64,000 nt of DNA from Ardenticatenaceae bacterium (GTDB taxonomy: Bacteria > Chloroflexota > Anaerolineae > Promineifilales > Promineifilaceae): contig JACKBT010000008.1 of the NCBI GenBank assembly GCA_020634415.1, forward strand, positions 62,001 to 126,000. Reading direction: 5' to 3'. Numbering within the stretch: the first letter of the stretch is position 1; each line of letters opens with the position of its first letter. Shown in pieces: positions 52,024-61,975 of the stretch. A program made the translations under genes and the position numbers. Below the pieces are notes generated by a model that was not told the origin of the DNA, made no database searches, and saw nothing but the letters and a program-made list of their open reading frames with translations.

Positions 52024-54192
52024 TCATGAAAATAAACGTTGTAACTTTGTCGAAAGCACAATGTTACCATTGATCTTGAGCTTGCCAGACATAAAAGCCG
52101 CCTGGGGGTCGAGTTCGCCAGTGGTGAGCGCCAGGAAATCGGGGTAGGCAATGGTAAGGGTGCAGTCGGGGTTGGGAGCCGTGCCGGGATAACAACGGCC
52201 GTTTCCCTCCTTCAAATCCACCACATACATCCCCCCCTCATCCCCACGCAAATTAAACTGGTACACCGCCCCCACCTCCTGCACCCACTGCGGATTTTGC
52301 GCCATACGCCACCCCATCTCCTCAAAAATTGCCTGCGAACGCGGCACAGCCGCCCCCCGCTCCTCGCCCTTCGCCCCCCGCTCCTCACTCTTCGGGTACA
52401 ACTCCACCGCCGCATTCGACAGCACCACCTCATCCCGCTCCTTCACCTTACTGCGGAACACAATGCGCGTCTCCGATTCGCGCCACATCTCCGTCACAAT
52501 CGTCTCGCCAGGGAACACATGCTTGGCAAAGCGCACCTTGATGCTCTTGAAACGCGCCGGGTCATTATCGGCGAAATGTTTCAGCACCGCCCGCCCCGCA
52601 AAACCAAAAAAGCAGAGGCCGTGCAGAATCGGCCGTTCAAAACCCCCCATCGCCGCCATCGCCGGGTCCGCATGGAGCGGATTGCGATCCCCCGACGACA
52701 GACGATAGAGCAAAGCCTGATTTTCGTCTGTTTTATCCTCATGCACTGCATCCGGCGCACGGTCGGGCGGCTGGTTAATGTCGCCCGACGGCCCACGCTC
52801 GCCGCCAAAGCCACCAATACCGCGAATGAAGACCGAACTTTGGTTAAAAACCACCTCCTCGCCATGCTCATCCACACTGCTGATGTCGGTGATGATAAGT
52901 GCGCCCTTGCCTTTGTCGTAAATCTGGCTGATTTTGGCTTTTTGCGTGAAGGTGCCAGAGGTGGGCAACGGCCGTTTCAACTCCATATACTGCTCCCCAT
53001 GCAGCAGCATCATCGGGTTAAACTTCAACCCCGGCACACTCATAATCTGGCCCAACACCACAAAAGGAAACGTCACGCCAAACGTGGGCAGCGCATGAAA
53101 ACCCGCCCCATTCAGCTCATACACAAACTGCAGCTCCTGCGCGTCGAGCGGGTCTTTCGCCGCCCCCACCGAAAGCGCATACAGGCTCACATCCCGCTCG
53201 GTATAGCTGTACACCTCTGGTGTAAACTGGTAGCTCATGGCTTTGGCCACATCCACAAACTCATTGCGCGGCGAAGCCGCCGCCGCTTGCGCTTCTTGCA
53301 AATTGCGCGTGATAGGCACAAACGAATCCATAATCGTCGTCGGATTCTCCGCCTCGGCAAAATCATCAATCACCGCCCACTTTTCGCCCACCTGCTCCGG
53401 CGTGATGGGCTGATGCACGGGGAAAAAGGCCCCCTGGCTCCGCTGCCAGCGCAGCCGCGATACCCAACCCGCACCCACTTCAAACAACTGGCCTGTCACA
53501 TCGCAGCTTTCGTGGCACAAATAAGCAACCAACGGGGCCACATATTCCGGCTTCAAGGCTTCCACCATCTCTTGGGGCAGCACCGTCTCCGTCAGGCGCG
53601 AACCCGCCATGGGCGCGATGGTGTTGACATGTACATTGCGTTTCTGCCCTTCAATTGCCAGCGTATTGGCTAAGCCCAACAGCCCCAACTTGGCCGTGCC
53701 ATAATTGGCCTGCCCAAAGTTGCCGTAAATGCCCGCCGCCGAGGTAGTAAAAATCACACGGCCGTATTGCTGATCGCGCAAATAGGGCCAGGCGGCATGG
53801 GTCACTTTGAAGGAGCCATACAGATGCACCCGATAGATTAGCTCCCAATCCTGCTCGCTCATTTTGTGGAAGCTGGTGTCGCGCAAAATGCCGGCATTGT
53901 TGACGACAATATCTACACTTCCAAACGTATCGAGGGCTGTTTGCACGATTTTGTCGCCATTTTCTACGGAGTCGTAATTGGGAACGGCCGTTCCCCCCGC
54001 CGCCACAATCTCCGCCACCACCTCATCCGCCGGGGTGGCATCCGCCCCCTGCCCAAAGGCAGAGCCGCCCAAATCATTCACCACCACCTTCGCCCCCCGG
54101 CTCGCCAGCAGCAGGGCATACGTCCGCCCCAAACCGCCGCCCGCCCCCGTCACAATCGCCACTCTACCGTCAAAACGCATCTCGTCGCTCAT
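52024..54192 (-). CDS. multifunctional enzyme: SDR + MaoC hydratase + SCP2 domains (MFE-2-like)
   Basis: 722 residues in the order of eukaryotic peroxisomal MFE-2. Residues about 1-290: SDR (VTGAGGGLGRTYALL, NNAGILRD, YGTAKLGLL). About 300-590: a double hot-dog domain, the second half carrying the hydratase-2 motif YRLSSGDRNPLHADP and FERPILHGLCFFGFAG. About 620-722: SCP2-like sterol-carrier domain ending KINGNIVLSTKLQRLFS. It would hydrate enoyl-CoA and oxidise the hydroxyacyl-CoA, with lipid-binding. A purine-rich tract encodes EERGAKGEERGA at the boundary before the SCP2 part. The start is ATG 54192 behind GGAGGCAGG. Confidence 0.9.
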   Translation of the reverse strand: MSDEMRFDGRVAIVTGAGGGLGRTYALLLASRGAKVVVNDLGGSAFGQGADATPADEVVAEIVAAGGTAVPNYDSVENGDKIVQTALDTFGSVDIVVNNAGILRDTSFHKMSEQDWELIYRVHLYGSFKVTHAAWPYLRDQQYGRVIFTTSAAGIYGNFGQANYGTAKLGLLGLANTLAIEGQKRNVHVNTIAPMAGSRLTETVLPQEMVEALKPEYVAPLVAYLCHESCDVTGQLFEVGAGWVSRLRWQRSQGAFFPVHQPITPEQVGEKWAVIDDFAEAENPTTIMDSFVPITRNLQEAQAAAASPRNEFVDVAKAMSYQFTPEVYSYTERDVSLYALSVGAAKDPLDAQELQFVYELNGAGFHALPTFGVTFPFVVLGQIMSVPGLKFNPMMLLHGEQYMELKRPLPTSGTFTQKAKISQIYDKGKGALIITDISSVDEHGEEVVFNQSSVFIRGIGGFGGERGPSGDINQPPDRAPDAVHEDKTDENQALLYRLSSGDRNPLHADPAMAAMGGFERPILHGLCFFGFAGRAVLKHFADNDPARFKSIKVRFAKHVFPGETIVTEMWRESETRIVFRSKVKERDEVVLSNAAVELYPKSEERGAKGEERGAAVPRSQAIFEEMGWRMAQNPQWVQEVGAVYQFNLRGDEGGMYVVDLKEGNGRCYPGTAPNPDCTLTIAYPDFLALTTGELDPQAAFMSGKLKINGNIVLSTKLQRLFS

Positions 54193-54210
54193 CCTGCCTC
54201 CTTCACACAC

Positions 54211-54262
54211 CCTCCCGGAGGCTTAACCCTTGAGTTAACCCGTCCGCAAAACCTCCGGGAGG
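54211..54262. repeat. inverted repeat CCTCCCGGAGG / CCTCCGGGAGG
   Basis: Two 11-base arms that are reverse complements are separated by 30 bases that themselves contain a GTTAA/TTAAC pair. It sits between the MazG-like gene and the multifunctional enzyme gene. It is possibly a terminator, without a U tract. Confidence 0.5.
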
Positions 54263-54271
54263 CTTGCTTTC

Positions 54272-54616
54272 TTATGATTCTTCCTTCAATTTAGGATTAT
54301 TCGCATGTCGCTCTTTATCCCGCTTCGTCTTCTTATCCATATTGCGGTGAAAGGCTTCCGTCAAATCCACCCCCGTCTGATTGGCTAAACAGATCAGCAC
54401 AAACAGCACATCGGCAAACTCATCGGCCAAATTATAAGCTTCGTCCGACTTTTTGAAGCTTTGGTCGCCATACACCCGCGCCATAATGCGGGCCACTTCG
54501 CCCACTTCTTCCATGAGAACGGCCGTATTCGTCAACTCCGAATAATAGCGCACCCCAATCGTCCGCACCCACTCATCCACCATCGCCTGACATCCCTGCA
54601 AAGTTATCTCATCCAT
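54272..54616 (-). CDS. MazG-like nucleotide pyrophosphohydrolase
   Basis: A 114-residue single-domain MazG/dUTPase-like NTP pyrophosphohydrolase. The metal motif EEVGEVARIMARVYGD (EExxE) and the later LADEFADVLFVLI (DExxD) are both present. Such proteins clear non-canonical nucleotides. Start ATG 54616. The C-terminus is Lys/Asn-rich. Confidence 0.88.
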   Translation of the reverse strand: MDEITLQGCQAMVDEWVRTIGVRYYSELTNTAVLMEEVGEVARIMARVYGDQSFKKSDEAYNLADEFADVLFVLICLANQTGVDLTEAFHRNMDKKTKRDKERHANNPKLKEES

Positions 54617-54642
54617 ATCTCTTCGTTAGTCTCAAAAAAAGA

Positions 54643-54722
54643 ATTTAACGCAAAGTGGCAAGAGAACAAAGAACACTAAGACCTCTTTTCCTCCTTTGTG
54701 CCTTTGCGCCTCTGCGTTAAAT
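54643..54722. repeat. ATTTAACGC inverted repeat upstream of the mazG-like gene
   Basis: ATTTAACGCAAAG at 54643 pairs with the matching right arm (CTTTGCGCC...GCGTTAAAT) near 54702-54722. The interior is purine-rich. It belongs to the class of phrase-type intergenic repeats. Confidence 0.5.
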
Positions 54723-54733
54723 ATCCCTAATAT

Positions 54734-55876
54734 CTAAAAGCCCATCGAACGGCCGATTATCTCCTTCATAATCTCCGTCGTCCCCGCATAAATCGTCTGC
54801 ACCCGCGCATCCAGATAAAACTTACTAATCGGATACTCCGTCATATAGCCATACCCCCCATGCAGTTGCAAACATTGATCCACCACCTTCTTTTGCAACT
54901 CCGTCGTCCACCACTTCGCCATCGCCGCCTCATCGGCCGTTAACTGCCCCCCATTCAACTCCCCAATACAGCGATCCACAAACACCCGCGCAATTTCAAT
55001 CTCCGTCCTCATCTCCGCCAGCTTAAACCGCGAATTCTGAAACTTACCAATCGGCTGCCCAAACGCCATCCGCTCACGGCAATAATCCACCGTCATCGCC
55101 AACGCCGCCTCACATGCCGCCACCGCCATCACCGCCACCGACAACCGCTCCTGCGGCAACTGCTGCATCAACTGATAAAACCCCCTGCCCTCCTCACCCA
55201 ACAAATTAGCCATCGGCACTTTCACATTGTCAAAAAACAATTCGGCCGTATCCTGCGCCTTCAAGCCAATCTTGTCCAAATTACGCCCCCGCTCAAAGCC
55301 CTCCATCCCTCTTTCCACCACCAGCAAACTAATGCCACTGTGCCCCGCCTCTGGGTTGGTCTTCGCCACCACAATCACCAGATCACTATGAATGCCATTG
55401 GTAATAAAGGTTTTTTGTCCATTCAAAATATAGTGATCATCGCGGCGAACGGCCGTTGTCCGCACCCCCGCCAAATCACTGCCCGCCCCCGGCTCACTCA
55501 TGGCAATCGCCGTAATCAACTCCCCCGCCACCATCCCCGGCAGCCACCGATCCAGCTGATCGGCCGTCGCATAATTCAAAAAGTAAGGCATATTCACATC
55601 ATTATGCAGCCCAAACCCCACCCCCGAAGCCCCCGCCCGCGTCAACTCCTCCGTCACAATCACGTTATAACGAAAATCATGCTCCCCGCTGCCCCCATAC
55701 TGCTCCGGCGCATCCATACACAAAAAACCCAACGCCCCCGCCTTCCGCCAAACCTCCCGATCCACCAACCCCTCATGCTCCCACCCCTCATGAAACGGCA
55801 CAATCTCCCTCGCCACAAAACGCCGCACCGCCTCCCGAAACATCTCATGCTCTTCATTAAAAATATTCCGCTTCAT
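54734..55876 (-). CDS. acyl-CoA dehydrogenase
   Basis: Flavin-dependent alpha,beta-dehydrogenation of acyl-CoA. Start ATG 55876 has GGAGG six bases before it; the open frame's earlier starts are less likely. 380 residues: N-terminal ACAD helix domain, AMSEPGAGSDLAGVRT, QLHGGYGYMTEYP. At the position of the MCAD-type catalytic Glu there is Ala (IYAGTTEI). A Glu in QERLSVAV near residue 240 matches the alternative base of LCAD/isovaleryl-CoA-type enzymes. This favours a branched or long-chain substrate. Confidence 0.9.
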   Translation of the reverse strand: MKRNIFNEEHEMFREAVRRFVAREIVPFHEGWEHEGLVDREVWRKAGALGFLCMDAPEQYGGSGEHDFRYNVIVTEELTRAGASGVGFGLHNDVNMPYFLNYATADQLDRWLPGMVAGELITAIAMSEPGAGSDLAGVRTTAVRRDDHYILNGQKTFITNGIHSDLVIVVAKTNPEAGHSGISLLVVERGMEGFERGRNLDKIGLKAQDTAELFFDNVKVPMANLLGEEGRGFYQLMQQLPQERLSVAVMAVAACEAALAMTVDYCRERMAFGQPIGKFQNSRFKLAEMRTEIEIARVFVDRCIGELNGGQLTADEAAMAKWWTTELQKKVVDQCLQLHGGYGYMTEYPISKFYLDARVQTIYAGTTEIMKEIIGRSMGF

Positions 55877-55966
55877 CATCAACCTCCATTCACAACAATC
55901 CCTTATTCGTAATCCTTTCCATTCGTGAGCAAAACCATAAACAACGTAAAATCATCCCCTCCATCA

Positions 55967-57670
55967 TCACCCAAATGCCAACGCAGACGCATCACTTGCC
56001 AGCACATCTACCACCGAATTTATTGGCTGCTTGGCAAAACGCCGCGCCGCCGCCATTGGGCGGGTATCCTGGTCATTATCCAGCGACCATTGAGCATGTT
56101 CGATAAGCAAAGCGAGAGCCAATGAACGCCCTAAAGTCATAGCAAAACGACGTGCGCCTACTTCCAATGCCTCACTGCCCAATGGGGCTGTGCGTTTTAA
56201 CCACGATTCGGCGTGAGCAACGGCCGTTTTCGCCACACCCCCCGCCTCCACCAAACTCGTCTCACGCACCCCCCGTACACATCCCTCCACCCTCGCCTTC
56301 AGTGCCGCCAGAGGCCCGCCAAATGGGCCGCCATTTGGCGCACCATCCCCCAACGCCCGCAGCACATCCAACGACAACACATTCGTCGTCCCCTCCCAAA
56401 TCGGCAGCACCTGACTATCCCGCAGCAGCACCGGCAGCCCCGTATCCTCCACATACCCTGCGCCACCATGCGCTTCCAGCACCTCACTCGCCACCATCAC
56501 CGCCTGCCGCCCCGTCGTCAGCTTCGCCAGCGAAGTCAACAGCCGCAGCAAAGCCGCCTCATCCTCACCAATCTCATTCGCCTCATCCTTGCCCATCAAC
56601 CCCACCAGATAAAACGTCAAATGAAACGCCGCCTCCGTCTCCGCTTGCAGCGTCGCCAGCGTATCCACATGCAGCGGCTTCTGCGCCAACGCCGCCCCAA
56701 ACGCCACACGCTTCCGCGCATAATCCCGCGCCAAGGCCATCCCCCGCCGCATAAACGCCGCCGCACTCACCGCATTCCACGTCCGCGTCAGATGCAGCAT
56801 CGGCACAATATTGCGCACCCCATTATTCAACCCCATCACCGGAATTCCCGGCGTACCCCGCAGCATCAACTCGGCCGTAGGCACTTTGCGCGTGCCCAAC
56901 TTATCCTTCAAACGATTGATTTCAATGTGTTGCAAACGGCCGTCTTCCCCCCGCGTCTCCAAATAAAACAGAGCCAACCCCTTACCCCCCGGCGGATTCC
57001 CCTCCGGCCGCGCCAACGTCAACGTCATCTGCGAAGTCGCCGCCGACGTAAACCACTTACGGCCAAACAGCCGCCAATTCTCATCATCCCCCAACCGCGC
57101 CACCGTCTCCGACAGCCCCACATCCGAACCCCCCGTAGACTCCGTCATCCACTGCCCACTCGTCCAAAACTGCGCCGGATCACGGCTTGTGAGATGGGGC
57201 ACGGCTCGTTCAATCAACTCCACATTACCCGAACGCAGCAGCGTCCGCGCCGCCCCATCCGTCATCGCCAGCGGACACGTATACACATCCGTCGAAGGAT
57301 GAAAGAGATAAGCCAGGGCAAATTGATAGATGCGGTCAAAACGGCCGTATTTCCCCTCATACGCCGCCGCCACCACCCCCATCTCCGCCGCAATCCGCTC
57401 CGCCCGCTGCCACAACGGCGTCAACACAATCTCATCAACCCGGTTGCCCCACGCATCCCACTGCCTCAACACCGGCTCATTCAGCCTATCCGCCAACTGC
57501 AAATCATACAACTCCCCCCCAGCCAACGCCCCCATCCGCCACAACGACGGCTCCACCTCCGCCAACACCTCCGGCGGCAGCACCCGCCGCAAATACGAAC
57601 GCAGCACCCGATCATCCTCATACTGATTGCCCAACGTGGGCGGTGTCTGATTAAACAACTCAATCATCAT
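55967..57670 (-). CDS. AidB-like acyl-CoA dehydrogenase
   Basis: 567 residues, larger than normal ACADs, with the AidB-type opening (FNQTPPTLGNQYEDDRVLRSYL) and the C-terminal extension. MTDGAARTLLRSG, MTESTGGSDVGLSE, and GGAGYVEDTGLPVLLRD are typical; the catalytic Glu is kept (IWEGTTNV). AidB binds DNA and FAD in E. coli; here an enzyme role is equally possible. Its ATG lies inside the last codons of the upstream kinase gene (11-base overlap), so the two are translationally coupled. Confidence 0.9.
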   Translation of the reverse strand: MMIELFNQTPPTLGNQYEDDRVLRSYLRRVLPPEVLAEVEPSLWRMGALAGGELYDLQLADRLNEPVLRQWDAWGNRVDEIVLTPLWQRAERIAAEMGVVAAAYEGKYGRFDRIYQFALAYLFHPSTDVYTCPLAMTDGAARTLLRSGNVELIERAVPHLTSRDPAQFWTSGQWMTESTGGSDVGLSETVARLGDDENWRLFGRKWFTSAATSQMTLTLARPEGNPPGGKGLALFYLETRGEDGRLQHIEINRLKDKLGTRKVPTAELMLRGTPGIPVMGLNNGVRNIVPMLHLTRTWNAVSAAAFMRRGMALARDYARKRVAFGAALAQKPLHVDTLATLQAETEAAFHLTFYLVGLMGKDEANEIGEDEAALLRLLTSLAKLTTGRQAVMVASEVLEAHGGAGYVEDTGLPVLLRDSQVLPIWEGTTNVLSLDVLRALGDGAPNGGPFGGPLAALKARVEGCVRGVRETSLVEAGGVAKTAVAHAESWLKRTAPLGSEALEVGARRFAMTLGRSLALALLIEHAQWSLDNDQDTRPMAAARRFAKQPINSVVDVLASDASALAFG

Positions 57671-60152
57671 TTTCTCCTAAATCTGTCAAAAAAAACGGCC
57701 GTATCACCGCCAGCAAATGGTCAGCATCATACGGCTTCTGCACAAAACCCGCCACCCCCGCCGCCGCCACCCGCATCGCCACATCCGCCTCACTATAACC
57801 CGAAGAAAGCAAAACCGGCAGATGTTCATCCATCTCCTTCAAAATTGCCAGCACCTCCTCCCCATTCATCCCCGGCATAGACAAATCCAACAGCACCACC
57901 CGAACCTGTGCCCGATTTGCCTCCCATAAAGCAATACCCTCCAGGCCCCCCGCCGCCGCCACCACCGCCATCCCCTCCAAAGCCAAAACATCCGTCACCG
58001 CCTCCCGCACCGCCTCCTCATCATCAATCACCAACACACACCCAGTCGGCTCCACTAATTTAACAACCGATGGAGCAACGGCCGTTTCCTCCACCACCGC
58101 CGCCAACAAAGCCGGAAAAAACAGCCAAAACGTCGTCCCCTCCCCCACCACACTCTCCACCCCAATCCCCCCGTGATGCCCCCGCACAATCCCCAACACC
58201 GAAGCCAACCCCAACCCCCGCCCCGTAAACTTCGTCGTAAAAAACGGATCAAAAATCCGCGCCATCGTCCCCTCATCCATACCACTCCCCGAATCACGCA
58301 CCGACAACACCACATACAAACCAGGCTCCAGCATCTCCCCCGTAAACTGCCTCAACACCTCCCTCTCATCATCCACCCACTGCGTCATCGTTCTGACCAC
58401 TACCTCCCCCCCCTGCTCCCCAATAGCCTCAGCCCCATTCAAAATCAAATTCATCACCACCTGCTGCATCTGGCCCGCATCCGCCTCAACACGCGGCAAA
58501 TCAGCCGCCAACTCCATCCGCAAATCCACATACTTCGGCATCGCCACCTGAAACAAATGCAAATTTTCCTCAATCAACGAATTCAACTGCAAATGCGTAA
58601 TCTCAAACTTCCCCCGGCCCGAATAAGCCAACATCTGGCGCGTCAACTCCGCCGCCCGATTCGCCGCCTGCATCGCCTTCTCCAAATGACCATACTCCTG
58701 ACTGCTCGTCGGCACTTTCCCCATCGCCAGCGATGTCTGCATCATCATCGCCACCAACAGATTATTAAAATCATGGGCAATACCACCAGCCAAAATACCC
58801 AGACTCTCCAACTTTTGCACATGCTGCAAAGCCTTCTGCGTTTTCACCTGCTCCGTAACATCCAAAGCCACCCCAATCACCCCAATTTGCAAATCCTCAT
58901 CATCCCGCAGCGGCTCCACATACGTCTGGTAAACCCGCCCCCGCCAATCCTGCTCATACCGCTGCGACTCCCCCGCCAATGCCCGCCGATGCGCCGCAAT
59001 GGGTACAAAATCATCATCCCGTTCGTCAAAAAAATCATAAATAGTCGTCCCCACTGCTTGGTTGGGTATTAAACCCATACCTTTCAACGCACTGCCCAAT
59101 GAAGATGTAAAGCGCAAATCGTTGTCCAACGTCCACATCACAGCCGGAATCTGGTTCATAACCAACCGCAGCCGCGTCTCACTTTCCTGCAAAGCAACTT
59201 GCGTTCGTTTCATCTCCGTTATCAGAGTCAACGTCACCAAAACTTCTTGAGGCTTGCCATCAGCCATCTTCCGCAAAACCGTCAGGCGGTTATGAACCCA
59301 TTCCCACTGCCCCAACTTGTGCCGCACTCTGTAATCAAAAGCGTGTCTATATGCCTCTCCACCCTCCCTCAAGCTCTGCCAATTAGCCCTAACCTCAGCC
59401 ACATCATCGGGGTGCACCTGATGCAAAATCGAATCCGGCCGCTGCAACTCTGCCAGACTGTAACCCAGAAATTCCTCAGCATTCACAAATTGGACATCAC
59501 CTGTCGAGAAGTTAAAAAGATAAATAACGTCTGGTGCCCCGAAGATTAATTGGCGAAAACGTTCTTCACTGGTTCGTAAACGGTGCAAGTAACTGTTGCT
59601 AATATTAAATGTAACCAGTAACAAGGCCGACATAACCATGATGTATGTCAGGTAGGCATAAGCAGTGGAAAAGGGTACGTTCGGTAGAAACAGGAAAACG
59701 GCCGTTATCCCCACACACAACACCACAATCACCATCGTCAACCGCAGCGGCATCAAAATCCCCGCCACCAAAATCACCGCCCCCAAAAAAATAAGCGCCA
59801 ACATCCGCTCCGTCATCAAACCGGGAGCCGTCATAATAACCATCACCACCATCACCAGCAGCACCAAAACCAGCAAAAAAGCCCCCGTTTGGTAATATTG
59901 GCTGCGGCTCAGCCCATAAACAATGGCCAAGGCCGCCATAGTACCACCCGCAATCATAGGGGCCGTCACAAACAACGGGTTCGCAGTTATCCACACAATA
60001 AGCACCCCACTCCCCAACAACAACAAAGCCAAAGAAAGCGAAGCCAACAAACGCGCCTTCTGCCGCGCCTCACTGCCCACAACACGATCCGTTGGCTGGG
60101 TCAGCCACCGCCAACCGTCCCGCCAGTTCCGCAACCAAATCCAGTCAACCAT
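57660..60152 (-). CDS. PAS-domain hybrid histidine kinase with C-terminal receiver
   Basis: 830 residues. Six or seven hydrophobic segments at 28-175; two PAS domains (about 190-300 and 320-440, e.g. RTSEERFRQLIFGAPDVIYLF); HisKA with the H in GGIAHDFNNLL near residue 465; HATPase_c to about 690 (DSGSGMDEGTMARIFDPF, GRGLGLASVLGIV); receiver (about 708-820) with the DD pair in VLVIDDEEAVREAV and the phosphoacceptor in VVLLDLSMPG. It is of the phosphorelay NtrB-like type. Start ATG 60152. Confidence 0.93.
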   Translation of the reverse strand: MVDWIWLRNWRDGWRWLTQPTDRVVGSEARQKARLLASLSLALLLLGSGVLIVWITANPLFVTAPMIAGGTMAALAIVYGLSRSQYYQTGAFLLVLVLLVMVVMVIMTAPGLMTERMLALIFLGAVILVAGILMPLRLTMVIVVLCVGITAVFLFLPNVPFSTAYAYLTYIMVMSALLLVTFNISNSYLHRLRTSEERFRQLIFGAPDVIYLFNFSTGDVQFVNAEEFLGYSLAELQRPDSILHQVHPDDVAEVRANWQSLREGGEAYRHAFDYRVRHKLGQWEWVHNRLTVLRKMADGKPQEVLVTLTLITEMKRTQVALQESETRLRLVMNQIPAVMWTLDNDLRFTSSLGSALKGMGLIPNQAVGTTIYDFFDERDDDFVPIAAHRRALAGESQRYEQDWRGRVYQTYVEPLRDDEDLQIGVIGVALDVTEQVKTQKALQHVQKLESLGILAGGIAHDFNNLLVAMMMQTSLAMGKVPTSSQEYGHLEKAMQAANRAAELTRQMLAYSGRGKFEITHLQLNSLIEENLHLFQVAMPKYVDLRMELAADLPRVEADAGQMQQVVMNLILNGAEAIGEQGGEVVVRTMTQWVDDEREVLRQFTGEMLEPGLYVVLSVRDSGSGMDEGTMARIFDPFFTTKFTGRGLGLASVLGIVRGHHGGIGVESVVGEGTTFWLFFPALLAAVVEETAVAPSVVKLVEPTGCVLVIDDEEAVREAVTDVLALEGMAVVAAAGGLEGIALWEANRAQVRVVLLDLSMPGMNGEEVLAILKEMDEHLPVLLSSGYSEADVAMRVAAAGVAGFVQKPYDADHLLAVIRPFFLTDLGENDD

Positions 60153-60355
60153 GCAAAACTATCCCTCCATTCGGTTTTCAAAAAGCTTTGCCACAAGGCA
60201 GCATAAGACGGTCACCCCCTCACCCAGGTGGCCTCACAAACGATTATACCATCTACACCCAAACACGTAACCACCCAGACAAATATCCCCTTGCAGCTAT
60301 TTTTGGGATAGAATAGTACCCAGGTCACATCACATGTCACCACAGGAGAAGCTCT

Positions 60356-61975
60356 ATGCAGTCCCCCATCAAAGTTCGTCAGGTCACCGAGGCCGATTTA
60401 CCAGCCGTGCGCGATCTCTTCTATCGCAGTTATGGCGAAGATTATCCCTACAAAGAGTTTTATGACGATGAATGGCTCAAACGCAGCATTTATCAAGACA
60501 GCTACCTTTTCCTGTTAGCCGAAGTAGGCCGAAAAGTGCTGGGAACCGCCTCCGTCTACTTCGAGGTAGGCGCATATTCCGATTTGTGTGGAGAATTCGG
60601 CCGTTTAGCCGTAGACCCTGATGGACGAGGCGAAGGCATCGGCTCCGCCCTCATGGAAGCACGGCTAGAATTCGCCAACCGCCGCCTCCATTTTGGCCTC
60701 AGCGAATGCCGCACCGCCCACCCCTACGCCCAAATCATCTCCGAAAAATACGGCCTACGCCCCATCGGCTTTTTGCCCCAAAAAGTGCTGCTCAACCAGC
60801 GCGAAAGCCTCGTCATGATGGCTAAACTCTTTGGCCCCGCACAAGAATTACGCAGCAACAACCCCCGCGTCATCCCCGAAGTCTACTTCCTGGCACAGCT
60901 CGCCCTGGAAAACATGGGTCTCCCCAACGATCTCATCATCATCGAGGATGCCGAAGGCTATGCCATAGGCACAGACTTTCAGGTAGAAGAGCTGAGCGAG
61001 TCTGTGCTGCCCTATTTATTGCGTATTGAACGCGGCCGTTTATCGCGGCGGCAAGTCTTTGGCAACCTGCAACTCAGCTATGGCCTGTTCCTGCTCGAAT
61101 CACGCAATTCTCGCTACCTTGTCGCCCGCGAAGGCGACAATATCGTAGGAGCCATTGGCTTTACCTTTGATATGGTCGGCCGTTCCATCAAAGTCTTAGA
61201 ACTGATAGATTTGCGTAACGACATTGCTGGCTTTCTGCTAAAAGAACTCGACACATGGGCCAAAACAGTTTACCGCGCCGAATACATCGAAATCACCGTC
61301 AGCGCCTATTGGCCCAACATTCAACGCACCCTCAGCAATTTGGGGTTTGTGCCCGTGGCCTACTGCCCTTCCTTCGTTTTCCACGAAGTGGAACGCCTAG
61401 ACACCATCAAGATGGCAAAAGTCTACGTGCCTCTAGACATTGACGATGCGGACTTGACCGACAGCAGCCGCGAAGTGTTTGACCTCGTGCGCAAAGGTTT
61501 TGAAGAGAAACGCCTGGGCATTGCCGTAAATGAAGCCACCCGACAGATGCCGATTTTTGCGGGCCTGGAAGAAGGTGAATTAGCCAAAATTGCCGGGTTG
61601 TGCCGTGTAAAAAGTTACGATGAAGGCGAAGTGGTGCTGCGTGCCGGAGCACGCGGCCAAACGTTTTATATGGTTATGGAAGGCATGATGGATATTTTAT
61701 CGGCCGATCACAATATGCTTGTCGGCCATGTGCAGCCAGGTGATTTTTTAGGCGAGATTTCGCTGGTGTCACAGAAACCGCACAACGCAACGGCCGTTGC
61801 CGCCACCCCCATCCAACTCATCGCCCTCAACCACGACGACTTCGAGAACCTGATCAGCCGCTACCCCCGCATCGGCGTCAAAGTCATGCGCAACATAGCC
61901 GCCTCCTTAGGGCAAAAACTAGATGCCTTAGACGCTCGCTTCTCCGCCTACAGCACACTCAATCCTAAAAATTAA
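60356..61975 (+). CDS. GNAT acetyltransferase fused to a cyclic-nucleotide-binding domain
   Basis: 539 residues. GNAT domain 1 (about 5-150) has the acetyl-CoA loop RLAVDPDGRGEGIGSALM. A second GNAT-like part (about 215-365) has VLELIDLRNDIAGFLLKELDTW and is degenerate. The C-terminus (about 400-525) is a cNMP-binding beta-roll: FAGLEEGELAKIAGLC, FLGEISLVSQKPHNATAV. In that cassette the Arg that holds the phosphate is absent (KPHNATAV), so a canonical cAMP contact is not certain. Start ATG 60356 follows CACAGGAGAAGC. Its 3' end overlaps the convergent kinase gene by 11 bases. Confidence 0.88.
   Translation: MQSPIKVRQVTEADLPAVRDLFYRSYGEDYPYKEFYDDEWLKRSIYQDSYLFLLAEVGRKVLGTASVYFEVGAYSDLCGEFGRLAVDPDGRGEGIGSALMEARLEFANRRLHFGLSECRTAHPYAQIISEKYGLRPIGFLPQKVLLNQRESLVMMAKLFGPAQELRSNNPRVIPEVYFLAQLALENMGLPNDLIIIEDAEGYAIGTDFQVEELSESVLPYLLRIERGRLSRRQVFGNLQLSYGLFLLESRNSRYLVAREGDNIVGAIGFTFDMVGRSIKVLELIDLRNDIAGFLLKELDTWAKTVYRAEYIEITVSAYWPNIQRTLSNLGFVPVAYCPSFVFHEVERLDTIKMAKVYVPLDIDDADLTDSSREVFDLVRKGFEEKRLGIAVNEATRQMPIFAGLEEGELAKIAGLCRVKSYDEGEVVLRAGARGQTFYMVMEGMMDILSADHNMLVGHVQPGDFLGEISLVSQKPHNATAVAATPIQLIALNHDDFENLISRYPRIGVKVMRNIAASLGQKLDALDARFSAYSTLNPKN

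Noticed and set aside
52297..53673. Open frame of 458 codons on the + strand
   Set aside because: Antisense to the multifunctional enzyme; Arg/His-rich with no recognisable domain.
56213..57880. Open frame of 555 codons on the + strand opposite the AidB-like and kinase genes
   Set aside because: It is antisense to two well-supported genes. Its product is a run of Arg, His, Pro and Gln without any domain, as expected for the reverse of GC-rich codons.
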